The notes beneath the pieces are model-generated. The model saw nothing but the letters and a program-made list of their open reading frames with translations, was not told the DNA's origin and ran no database searches. Below are positions 35,100-45,042 of a stretch of DNA of 64,000 nucleotides, in pieces; positions within the stretch are counted from its first letter, which is position 1; the number at the start of each line of letters is the position of its first letter. Position numbers and translations under genes: made by a program. Location: contig CM055099.1 of NCBI GenBank assembly GCA_029204225.1, forward strand, positions 70,043,349-70,107,348. Reading direction: 5' to 3'. This DNA is from Diphasiastrum complanatum (taxonomy: Eukaryota; Streptophyta; Lycopodiopsida; Lycopodiales; Lycopodiaceae).

Positions 35100-35980
35100 A
35101 TATATTGATTCCATTTGTTCTTTTCAATTGAGGATACTCATTCATTGTGTGATTTCCTGTACAAATAGAACGCCAGACATTTCTTTTGGTAGAAAAAGTC
35201 TTTGCAACTTCTCAAGTTCCTTGTTCGCTTGTCCATGGAAATCTTCTAATGCTTTGATCTTCTCATCAAATTGCGACAACAACTTTTTCATCTGTTTCTG
35301 TTGGTTCTTCCCAAGTTTCTTGAACTCATTGAACATCATTTTTGCAGTAGCATTGACATTCGTTGATGCAATAGTGGTGGATGTCGTAGTGGTCTGCCCT
35401 GCTGTATAAGACAACATACTGATATTCAGCTCATCGTCTGAATCTTCATCCTCCTCCCAACTTGCATCATCCATAGCATTTTGCAAGATTGCGTACTCAT
35501 TATCGCATTTCAGCTCGCGTCTGATCTTTTTAGATAAACTGACAAAAATCACATAATCATGACATTTTCGTTAATCAACTCAAGTTCGCACTCAGATCTG
35601 AGGCGTTTTATCTGTTCAATGTAATCTCGAACCATTTCTCGCCTTCCCATTTTAATTTTACTTAAAAGTAGAAAAGGGTGTTTCATAAACTTTTGAGGTC
35701 TGAACCATATGATATGGGCTCGTTTAATAGTCTCCCAATCTGTACGCCCAGTTTCATCTTGATTATAGTACCAATCTTGTGCTGCACCTATTAAGGCCAT
35801 AGGAAAAAACTTAAGTTTATCTTGGGGAAAAACTTCGCCATAGACTTCACAAGATTCAGAATAGACCTGAAGAAATCTAACTGGATCTGTAAATCCATTG
35901 TATTTGGGTAGATCCAAACAAGGTGCTCTTCTAACAATGATTGGATTGACTTCCTGAGGAGCATCTCTAGGGGAAGCCAT
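35100..35980 (-). pseudogene. Gypsy gag N-terminal part
   Basis: Starts at ATG 35,980 (MASPRDAPQEVNPIIVRRAP). The gag domain reads LDLPKYNGFTDPVRFLQVYS, DKLKFFPMALIGAAQDWYYN, LLLSKIKMGRREMVRDYIEQ. A break near 35,550 shifts into the 35,552-35,142 frame: an acidic segment (SWEEDEDSDDELNIS), a Thr/Ser-rich stretch, and a coiled-coil-like region (FDEKIKALEDFHGQANKELE). The order LTR (36,450-37,180), PBS, 450-bp leader (35,981-36,431), gag ATG is normal for a minus-strand Gypsy element. The zinc knuckles that should follow are found inverted at 34,430-34,560. Confidence 0.82.
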
Positions 35981-36431
35981 CTTTACAGATTAAATCAAAC
36001 AGGCAATGAGATTGGATCTAGATTTTCAATCAAAACTATCTCAGATCAAATCTGCTAGATCTCTTCCACTTGACAAGAATCAGATTCCTATACCGTGAAA
36101 AAGATTCCTAAGATCAACCAATCGATACTTCTCAAAAATAAAAAAATTCTCAAAAATCAGACTATATCAGATTTGATCCAAAATTTGACAAGGACTTGAT
36201 ATGAGAAATCAGAACCTAAAAATAGAATTGGCGAAGGTTCCCTAGGCAAAGATTGACTCGGCAAAGGTTCAGTAGTGTTATTTTTTGTAAAAACTCTCTA
36301 ATCAGGCTTTTTTGACAAATTCTATGGAAATAACCTTCACCGAACTCTCAGATTCAGAATCTAACACAGATAAGACTAGGGTAGAGCTAGCAAAGGTTTC
36401 TAGCACACAAAAATATAATTTCTGGTAGTTT

Positions 36432-36447
36432 GGGCAATGGTGCCAAA
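36432..36447 (-). other. Gypsy primer-binding site
   Basis: The minus strand reads TTTGGCACCATTGCCC directly after the LTR end. This resembles the tRNA-Asp-type PBS of Tat/Athila elements (TGGCGCCGTTGCC) with two or three differences. Confidence 0.7.
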
Positions 36448-36449
36448 AT

Positions 36450-37180
36450 TGTAATGGGTTTCTTTCCTTGCCTATTCTCAACCCAAGATCTAATCAATTT
36501 TGCATCGAGGAGATGAAGTTAGTTGTCACGCATAGATTCGTTCCCATGAGAGCGATAACATAGTTTAGATTCGAGCATAAATGGAAGATTCACATCTAAC
36601 TCTACCATCCACTAACCCTAAGCATTAACTCTACATCCATTAACACGAAGATCCACAATGAAGATAGCTTACTCTTTCTCTCTCTCTCTTTCTCTCTCTC
36701 TCTTTCTCTCTTATAAAAAGTATAAAAACATGTAATCCCAATAACAATCAAATCCAACAATTAGCAAAACACAATAAAATCATGAGAGATGGAGGCAAAG
36801 TGATAGAGAGCAAGGACATTCATAAATCCATTTCACAATGAACCAATCTGCTTTATTGAAATGAAGATATGTGCATGTGTAGGAACTCGAGTTGCTCTCT
36901 TTGTATAGTAGAGAGGAGGACCCTGGCCTCTGAATCCTATTGGTCCATTTCTGTCTCCCTAATTATTCAAATTTAAAAAAGAGTGGAAACCATCCAGATT
37001 GGAGAGAAATCCAACTTTATTCACTAGTCCCGCAAAAAGGCCTAAAGTCCTTTTATTGAATTTCTGATTAATCAAATCTCTATGTGATCATCGGGTTGGA
37101 CTTACACACGCAGGGTGCCAAATCTCTCTCACTTATTAACTAGGGTTAGGGTTGCCTCGAGATCCACAAACTCTCCAACA
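36450..37180 (-). repeat. Gypsy LTR
   Basis: On the minus strand it starts TGTTGGAGAG and ends CCCATTACA, 731 bp. It is flanked on its right (upstream, minus) by a polypurine tract and on its left by a PBS, so it serves as a 3' LTR for one side and a 5' LTR for the other. A CT-rich stretch with interrupting TTs lies at 36,673-36,713. Confidence 0.75.
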
Positions 37181-37195
37181 GTATCCCCCACCAAA
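37181..37195 (-). other. Gypsy polypurine tract
   Basis: The minus strand reads TTTGGTGGGGGATAC immediately before the TGTTGG of the LTR, as expected for plus-strand DNA priming. Confidence 0.65.
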
Positions 37196-37329
37196 ACTGG
37201 TGGCAGTCCCATGACACTTGCGAGATGCAGTTACTGTGGATTTTTATTTGCTTCACGTCAAATTTTTATTAAATGATACTATACCTTCTCCGTGAAATTG
37301 AGTCGGGCAATGTTGAAATCTAAATTGTG

Positions 37330-39373
37330 CAGCAACAAACAACGGTGGGCTCCAAGATCCACTTTGACATTGTCCAGGCTGTGAATCAAGATTCCCAGGA
37401 GCCTCCCATCATTGCGACACAAAAATATACTCTGGCCATTGACAGCTGATCCTTAATGCTCTCTGATGCCATTGGCTTATTTGGATCGAATGCCAAAGGA
37501 GGAAGACAATCATTCCATCGCGTTGCCACGGATGCCAAGAGAGTCAAATCTTTTGCAAAGAGCGCTGATTTTCTGACTACCGAATCGGGAGAGTGTATAT
37601 ACTCCCACTGGTATGCTTGTAGTGCCCAGTGGAAATCCACTAAAATTTTCCAGTTGTAAGGTTGGTGAATTACTAGCCAATTCGGTGTATGAATCGTAAT
37701 TTTGTCCATGGCCAATCCCAAATCCTTTCACTTATTCCTGTGCGCATTGGTACATAGAATGGATCTACGCGCAATTGGCGAGGGCTGGCCACATAACTCC
37801 AGATGGATTCCAAAGTTTTCTCAAAAACTGTAACTCTCTAAGCTGGCTGCTATCCCAATGCAGGTATTTTATCCAATTCTTTGTCGACCTCTATTTCAGA
37901 GGTCTTAAACTTGAGGACCCAACCACCACGCGAGGACTCATGAGGATGTTGCACTAAAAAGCTCTAGATCTGGTCCTTGACGGTCTTCTGAACATGGTGT
38001 GGTCCTTGATGAAGATAGACCTGCTTGCGTTGCTTGTGGAGCTGGCTGTTCTTCTACAACTTTAGGGGCCCCACCCTGGTCCATACTTGAATCCAACCTT
38101 GTATCCATAGGTGTGTCGGCTTGGTGCAGAGGGGAGAACTATGGCTTGAGGCCCAGCTTTTAACACCTAAGCAACAACCTTTTCATATGCGTTGATGGTT
38201 GCTTTGGCCTTTGCCAACTCAGTTGAAGATGTACCCTTGAATCTGTCAAAGTGACCTTGGAATCCTTGAAGAGCCACTTTATAGGTTTCAACCTTTTTAA
38301 ACAAATACGCGATTTTCGTCGGAGTTACCGGTTGATCAGGTATTTGCGTCTGTAGATACACATCACGCTCAAGGGTGATCACATCCAATTCACCTTGGAG
38401 ACATGTGCGATCTTGTTTAGCCATCTACAGTTGACCCTGAGCAGTTGTGCTTGTTGCTTTGCATCCTGCACGGCCTTGTCCACTTGGTCTTGGGCGGTTC
38501 TGAGGGCATTCTGTAGTGAGCTAACATAATCCTCTAGGCGATCAGCCAATTGTTGTGCCTTCTTCTTCTCAGTCTCAGACTTTGCTTCATGCTGCTTGGT
38601 GATCTTACATAGACTGGATTACTTGCGCAAGGCTTGAGACTAAACCTAGAGCATCATCAGAATCTACTATTGTGGAGGTGATAGCAACAGAAGGACCTAG
38701 TGATATTGTCTTTGGTTGGCGTGGAGCAGGTGCCTGTAACCCTTCTTCTTCATAGCCCTCAGCACTGTGGCGTCAAACTGCTTTGGTGATTTGACAACTT
38801 GCTCGACCTGAATTGCGGCTGGTGCGGCTTCAACTTGATCTTGCTGATTGATCTGAAAAGAATCTTCAAAGCCAGTAGTAGTATCATGGAACTGTTCAAA
38901 TCCTCTTCCAGGGGGATTGGAGTTTAAAGGGTGCAGGGCTCTGGGGCATTAAAAAAAATTTTGAGGCCCCAAGGGGGTTGGAATTATCGAACATGTCCAT
39001 GAAATACTGGGTGTTTGGAGAAACAGCTCCTATGTGTGGGGTGAGGCGGCCTGGGCAGCTGTGATGGGAATGGTAGCCCCAATGATTACAGACTATCCTT
39101 GAGAGAAAGCAGAGGTGAGGGAAGCATCAGAGGCGGGAGAAATAGGGAGCTCAATGCAAATAGTTGCAGGGGGTGGAAGCATAGCTAAAGATGTCTGCCT
39201 AGTACGACGTCGTAATGCAGAAGGCGAGTCAAGAATGACGATCTCGCTACATTTGCGACGTCGACTATGTGAGCTAGAAGCCTATTGAGATGACTCTGTC
39301 GGTGCTTTTTCGTAGATAGAAAGCATGGAATCCATACGAAAGCCATGGATTTTATTTTCAAGGTGGGAGGCTA
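37330..39373 (-). pseudogene. Decayed downstream part of Gypsy accessory ORF
   Basis: Minus-strand open stretches continue after the 39,374 stop in changing frames. A coiled-coil-like part lies at about 38,620-38,430 (SETEKKKAQQLADRLEDYV, AQDQVDKAVQDAKQQAQLL), then 38,424-38,167 (ELDVITLERDVYL, IAYLFKKVETYKVALQGFQ). The last piece is 37,721-37,386 (IHTPNWLVIHQPYNWKILVD, HWALQAYQWEYIHSPD). No family recognised. Its position between integrase and the polypurine tract is that of env-like or accessory ORFs in Tat/Athila Gypsy elements. Confidence 0.5.
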
Positions 39374-40267
39374 CTAGGAGTGACAACATAGGGCCAACAA
39401 CAATTGTTGCTTGGTATTGCTCTTGATGGCTCGTTTGAGCTCTCCAAAGATGGTCTTGAACAAGTTATATGGTTCTAGAGGAGCCTTGGCTATCTTGGCG
39501 TGAGACTCAACTATCCTACGCAAAATTTGGGAAGTAATACATTCTTTCCTGAGGTTGCCAACCATCAAAAAATTGTTGAGGAGTTGAGCAGCAGTCTGAA
39601 TGGAAGGATCAGTAATGGCCTCTAGAAGGTAGTCGTCCTGAGTCCAGTGCAGATCATTGGTAATGTCAATATAAGGCTTAATAGCCTGTTTGGCTTGCTT
39701 GTGGTTAGTTGAGGCTTGGGTACCAGATGCTATCCCTATAGCAGCAAGGGCGGACTCAGCCATGCGCACCTTGTGTGTGGCTCCTTGGAAAGTAATGTAA
39801 AATTTGAATTTCTCCTCCTTCCAAGTACTGAAGGCAAGAGTGACAAAATCCATGTTGATTCTCCCCGAGAAGGCTCTCTCATGAATATCCATTATAGTAA
39901 GCAGAGGCTCCACAAGGGTCATCCACTGAGTGACCATGCTTGTGCTAGGAAGGATCATGATATCCGTTGTAGATGGGACATCATGATGGATAGTGTAACG
40001 AGGCGACTGAGACGTATCTATGGAAGACATGATGGAAGAGAACAGAAACTGAAAGTAATAAGCACGAGTGTATATCAAGAAACAGTACAGAAAGTTTTGA
40101 AGGCTTTGGTCGCTGGAAAAATTGGCAAGAGCTTTGCTAGCACAAGTGAGGAATGAATCGATCTCGACGAAGGTTTTTGAGGCTCCGAACTTATCCGACA
40201 AATGTTTTCCAGGTCTGGCGAAGGATGAACCTTCACCCAAGAGGATCCTTTGCCCAAGTATTGTCAT
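39374..40267 (-). CDS. Accessory ORF downstream of Gypsy integrase
   Basis: The longest intact frame in the Gypsy 3' region: 297 codons, or 218 from the more likely ATG at 40,030 (MSSIDTSQSPRYTIHHDV). It contains FSTWKEEKFKFYITFQGATH, KQAKQAIKPYIDITNDLHWT, AQLLNNFLMVGNLRKECITS and KTIFGELKRAIKSNTKQQLL, a mainly helical composition with no signal peptide or clear membrane helix after the ATG at 40,030. If the upstream 79 residues are used, a hydrophobic stretch (FLYCFLIYTRAYYFQFLF) precedes it. No family recognised. It has the same strand as the integrase at 40,733-41,575 and lies 470 bp after it, so it is most likely element-encoded rather than a host gene. Confidence 0.55.
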   Translation of the reverse strand: MTILGQRILLGEGSSFARPGKHLSDKFGASKTFVEIDSFLTCASKALANFSSDQSLQNFLYCFLIYTRAYYFQFLFSSIMSSIDTSQSPRYTIHHDVPSTTDIMILPSTSMVTQWMTLVEPLLTIMDIHERAFSGRINMDFVTLAFSTWKEEKFKFYITFQGATHKVRMAESALAAIGIASGTQASTNHKQAKQAIKPYIDITNDLHWTQDDYLLEAITDPSIQTAAQLLNNFLMVGNLRKECITSQILRRIVESHAKIAKAPLEPYNLFKTIFGELKRAIKSNTKQQLLLALCCHS

Positions 40268-40732
40268 AAATGCATCTTTCAGGATCTAAACCTATAGCAA
40301 ATCTAATTTTGACATTTTAAGTCCATCTAGCATGTCAACAAAGGTTTCTGAGCAGAGTAAGGTGCTTGGTGAAGGTTCCCAAAATGGCATATTGTTGATC
40401 ATTTGCCTAACTTAGAAATAGGCAGTGACTGATGAAAAGAACGTTCACCCAACTCAGTATGGGTATATCTAAGGTGGATCTTGGTTCTAAAAATTCGACG
40501 AACAATTCTAACATAGTTTGTGCAAAAAATGATCACAAAAATAAATTTTCAAGTCAATTTTTCATAAAGATCTGACGACTTTATGATCTGATGACATTTC
40601 TAGCTTTTGCTCATCAGTCTTTCCTCATTTTTCTTTGTTTTTTTTTTACCGTCTTTTTCTAGAAAGAAGTTAACAATTAAGTAGTGAAAACAAAAAATTG
40701 AAAAACAAATAACAATAAAAAAATCATTTGGA
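40268..40732 (-). other. Spacer between integrase end and accessory ORF
   Basis: No gene seen; AT-rich with short A and T runs. It probably holds the non-coding interval of the Gypsy element. Confidence 0.45.
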
Positions 40733-42790
40733 TCATGCTTGCTGAACTGGTGGAGCAGGCTGCCAAAACTTGCGTAATCGACTGCCACTCACAGGAGTAT
40801 CAAAAAGTTTGTCGTCCAAGTGTTCAAAAATCACTGTTCCATAGTTCAGGATTTCCTTCACTTTATACGGACCTTCACCAGTAAAGTTCAATTTTTCCTT
40901 GATCAGTTTGGTCTTGTTCATCAATGCTAGATCTCCTCCTTGAGATCCTTTTTGTGTAATCGGCGATCGTGCCATGTTTTACGGCGGGCTTTCTCTGCTG
41001 CTAACGCATGAACTGCCATCAATCTTGTTTCACACAATTTGTGCAACGCTTCATGACGTAGTTGTAAAGACTTATCATCATTTAACCGCTCTATTGTTGT
41101 TAATCGACATGACAACATCTTGACCATAAACTAGTTGAAAGGGTGTTTGATTTGTACTACTTTTGTAAGCGGTTTTGAATGCCCATAATGCTGCATGCAG
41201 TTTATATTCCCAATCAGATCGACTCGTTTCAACTGTTTTTGTCATAATAGTGCAGAGAATCTTATTGGAAGATTCAGTTTGTCATTCCCTCTGGGATAAT
41301 AAGGAATATTAAATCTGTGTATAACAAAAAAATCTTCCAGTAAACACTTTATCGTTTGATTAATAAAGTGTGTACCCCGGTCACTGACAATCTCGATCGG
41401 ACATCCAAATCTGATAATAATATTTTCATAAAGAAACTTGGCCGTAGATTCTGCATCAACAACTTTGACAGCTTTGGCCTCAACTCACTTGGTCATATAA
41501 TCAGTTGCTACGATAATGTATCGGGCCTGAGATCCTCGCACAGCAGGATAAATAGGACCAACATAATCTAGTCCTCATTTCTCAAATGGTGCTTGCGATA
41601 AAACCGGATGTAAGGGTCCATAGTTCCGTCTAGTAGGACGTCGTGCTCGCTGACAAACATCACATGTCTGAATATAATTTTCTTTGTCCTTATGAAGCGT
41701 AGGCCACCAACAACTTGATTGCAAAAGTTTGCAAACAATAATATTTGTAGAGAAGTGTCCTCCGCCTATGCCATCATGTGAAAATGTGATTAAATCTGAT
41801 ATTTCATTCGGTAAAACACATTTACGTAGAATATTGTCTGATCCACGATGATACAATTGTCCTGCAATCAATTGAAAAGGTTGAGCCTCATGAATCAATT
41901 GTCTCTTCTGTACTTTTGTCAAACAGTCATTCGGTTGTGCTAGCATCAAATACTCAACAATATTCGTTGTCCACTCGGGTATTGCCTCTACATAGAATAA
42001 TGCAGCATCTAGTAATTCATCATTCACTTCAGTGTTAACTGGTGCGAATTCAATTCACGAAATGTGGTCGGCTAGATAATGTTGCTTCCCCTTACGAACC
42101 ACAATTCGAAAGTCAAATTCAGTCAATAACAGTAACCATCTTGCAATACGCCCAGTATTGCATGTCTTGTTTATCAAGTAAAGTAACGGTTGATGATCCG
42201 TATAAAATGAAAAATGCGTTTCTATGAGATAATGATGAAATGTCCGTACAGAAAAAATAATGGCTAATGTTTCATGTTTTGTTGTTGAATAGTTCTTCTC
42301 TAGATCTGTAAGTTGTCTGCTTGCAAATCGTATTGGATAGTCCTTTTTATAGTCACCTGGGTGCATCAAAGCTGATCCAATTGCATATTTCGGGGCATCA
42401 ATATGAACATGAAACTCAATCGTCCAATCTGGAGAACGTAGTATCGGTGCTAAAGTCAACGTTTTTTTGTATTTTTCAAAGGCTTCTAATGTCTCTACTG
42501 TCCAAATAGGAACAATAATAAGTTTGTATATAGGTCTTGCTAAATCCGCAAATAAGATAATAAAAATTTGATAATAATTCTCATGACCCATAAACACATA
42601 AACTTCACAAATTGTTGTTGGCGACGGCAATTCCACAATAACCTTGATTTTAGAATAATCTGTGGCAATGTCATGTCTTGATATCACATGCCCAAGCACA
42701 ACTTCGTGGGAAACCCATATCTGGCATTTTTTTGAATTTAGGAAAATTTAATACTTGCAACATCTTTCAAATACTTTCTCCAATCGGTCC
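40733..42790 (-). pseudogene. Gypsy RT (C-terminal), RNase H and integrase
   Basis: Starting at about 42,788, the minus strand gives the end of RT (MDRLEKVFERCCKY, a stop, LNSKKCQIW, VVLGHVISRHDIATDYSKIK). RNase H follows (APILRSPDWTIEFHVHIDAP, FASRQLTDLEKNYSTTKHE, LETHFSFYTDHQPLLYLI-like) to 42,055. 42,027-41,575 has the integrase zinc finger (HDGIGGGHFSTN, CDVCQRARRPTRR). The core continues to 41,130 with stops (DYVGPIYPAVRGSQARYIIV, VSDRGTHFINQ), then the C-terminal part at 41,127-40,733 (HDRRLHKKDLKEEI, GDLALMNKTKLIKEKLNF, GTVIFEHLDDK, SGSRLRKFWQPAPP). Several stops. The RT palm with its YVDD motif is missing; at 42,790 the strand of homology flips. Confidence 0.9.
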
Positions 42791-44230
42791 ATGCAAAAAA
42801 AAAAAAGATATCAGAATATGAGATAATGGATTAAACATCTGTAAGAAGAAGAGAAGTTTGAAATTGTTAGAACAACAAACGAAGTTCGTTCTTCACTATT
42901 GAAGCCACTGAATAATTCACATACAGATATGAATGCTCAGTTGCATCATCATGAAGAACCTTTCAAAATGATTGAACCAAAAGCACTGCAAACAGAACTG
43001 CTTATGAATATTTTGTCTAGTAAGATCAATATTTTGCTAGGAGAGTTCATGAAGTTGGTGCCAAAAACAAAAGAAATATTAGCGCAAAAGTTAATTCAAG
43101 CTAAACCAAGATTCCATCAGGAGCCACTTTTTTTGTGCTGGATTTGAAGAATCTAATGAAGTACTCCATATCAGAGCAACTTGGAAAAGTGAACAACAAA
43201 ATATCACCTTGCCGATACAACATAGACAATTTCCTAATGAAGCAACCGTGATAGATGTCGGTTCGGAAGTTAATCTGATTTCAACAAAGCTATGTGCAAA
43301 ATGAGGCTTTACAAAGATAAAGCCTACGACTTTTGCCATTAAGCTAGTTTATCAAACGATAGTTCGTCCATGAGGAATGGTTAAAGATATACATGTCCAA
43401 ATTGTCGGAGTACAGTTCGTCCTTACTTTCGTAGTAATGGACTTACCAGAAGTACCAGATATCTACCGAGTCCTATTCGGACGCCCATGGTTACGAGTTG
43501 CGCAAGTAATTCATAATTGGAGTATCGAAAAAGTCACTTTTGAAATCGTGAACGTGCTGTCAAGGTTTATCCTATAACTTGGACTATCAAACCAGTGGTT
43601 CAAAAAGATGATGATTCATCAACAATGGATCATACTTGTGACCGACCAGTAAAAAATTTGGGAGTTCATTATGATTCTCAAACCAATACTGTCAACTAGA
43701 ATGAAGCTCTTGCAACGATTGACTGTACAATAGGATATATGTGTCAACAAGATAATCAATCGAATTTGAACGAGATTTTATTATTGGATCGAACCTTGGA
43801 TACACCGATCACTTTTTCATTGAATGTGCTAAATGTAGCTTAGATATCAATGGAGCCTATACCAGATCTGATTGAAGATGAACTCATTCATGTGAGTCAT
43901 GCCTTGACTTATGATGACAATGCAGAACTTACTGATGAATAGATTCTAAATCATTTGGATCTGATCAAATTTGAAATGCGTAACATTCCTGATGAACCAA
44001 CAATAAAACTGTCAAAAGTAATTATATTGAAGGAAGACAGGATCACAGGGTCAATGATAAAAAAACAAGCCAAACAACATTATAATATGGTCCTGAAATG
44101 AGAAAATCCTCTTCAAAAGATTGATTCAAAGAATGTGCCACCCTTACTGGATAAAGGCAAAGAAAAATTCAACGATGATTCTACAAGTCAGTGTTTTAGC
44201 AAAATCACCTTACAGTACCTCGTGTAAGTT
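42785..44230 (+). pseudogene. Gypsy gag-protease part, inverted relative to RT
   Basis: From 42,800 it repeats the gag-linker of 34,740-35,091 (EEEKFEI, HHHEEPFKMIEPKALQTELL, SSKINILLGEFMKLVPKTKE). It then continues into a retropepsin-like region: about 43,240-43,290 reads EATVIDVGSEVNLISTKLC (family D-S/G-G where this has DVGS), then 43,377-43,560 HVQIVGVQFVLTFVVMDLPE, VPDIYRVLFGRPWLRVAQVI. After 43,600 a decayed acidic linker follows. Multiple stops. It lies head-to-head with the RT of 40,733-42,790. Confidence 0.8.
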
Positions 44231-45042
44231 TTGAGATTTGTTAGTTTAACATCTTTTCGTGGGTGCAAATGTTATTAGTAGATTCAGCTGGTTGAGCATT
44301 ATATTGGCTGCTGGCATGCTACATTGTGTTGGATTAAAGATAGAGATGGGAGATATTTATCAAAACACTAGAAAGCCTAAATTAAAGCCATTCCATTTTC
44401 ATGAGTTATGGAAGTATGTTATGAAAAGAGCTTGTAGCAGTACAAAGCAGTTGGGCAGCAGGGCCTTGCGAGATAAAATTGTATCGCACGAAAATAATAT
44501 TCAAATGTCTATGGCAGCGGGAATCCACAGGCATATGGAGGGAATGGAGACCTTCATAATTGCTGTTTGTTTTTCCATTTCTGTAAGTAACGTGCAGCTT
44601 TAACTTTCTTAATTAAATGCCCACCTTGACCTTACGGCTGAACTTGTCAGCTCAGATATCATTTGGGCCTTTAATCTGGACAGGAATTCCTCCAGAATTT
44701 GGACAAAGCAAGCAATTTACATTTAAACGTTGAAGTGAAACCCACTAAGGGAACCAAAGCTGCTTCCTTCATCTGTGCATTGTACAATGTATACTACAAT
44801 TGCAGCCACTAACTTTGATACCAGTCACCTAGCCAGGAAACTAGACAAGAATGGATTGAGTGAATTTCAAAAGATGATTCAGAGACAATTTTGTTAGACT
44901 GATTGCAAAAATTGTTTTATGATCACAAAACTTAACACCAGATTTCAGTGGTGCAAAACGGAGTAAGAGGGTCACAGAAAATTCCCCATACATGTAAAAG
45001 AGAAGTACTCTTCCCTGAATGACTTCAGTAGTAAAATATAAT
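44231..45042. other. Region 3' of HSP90, no convincing gene
   Basis: An open frame at 44,259-44,603 (114 codons, plus) with KPFHFHELWKYVMKRACSST is not recognised and has no support beyond being open. The part nearest 45,042 is expected to hold the HSP90 3' untranslated region. Confidence 0.4.

Noticed and set aside
44259-44603. 114-codon plus-strand frame downstream of HSP90
   Set aside because: Open, but with no recognisable domain, no neighbours in support and unclear start; not listed as a gene.
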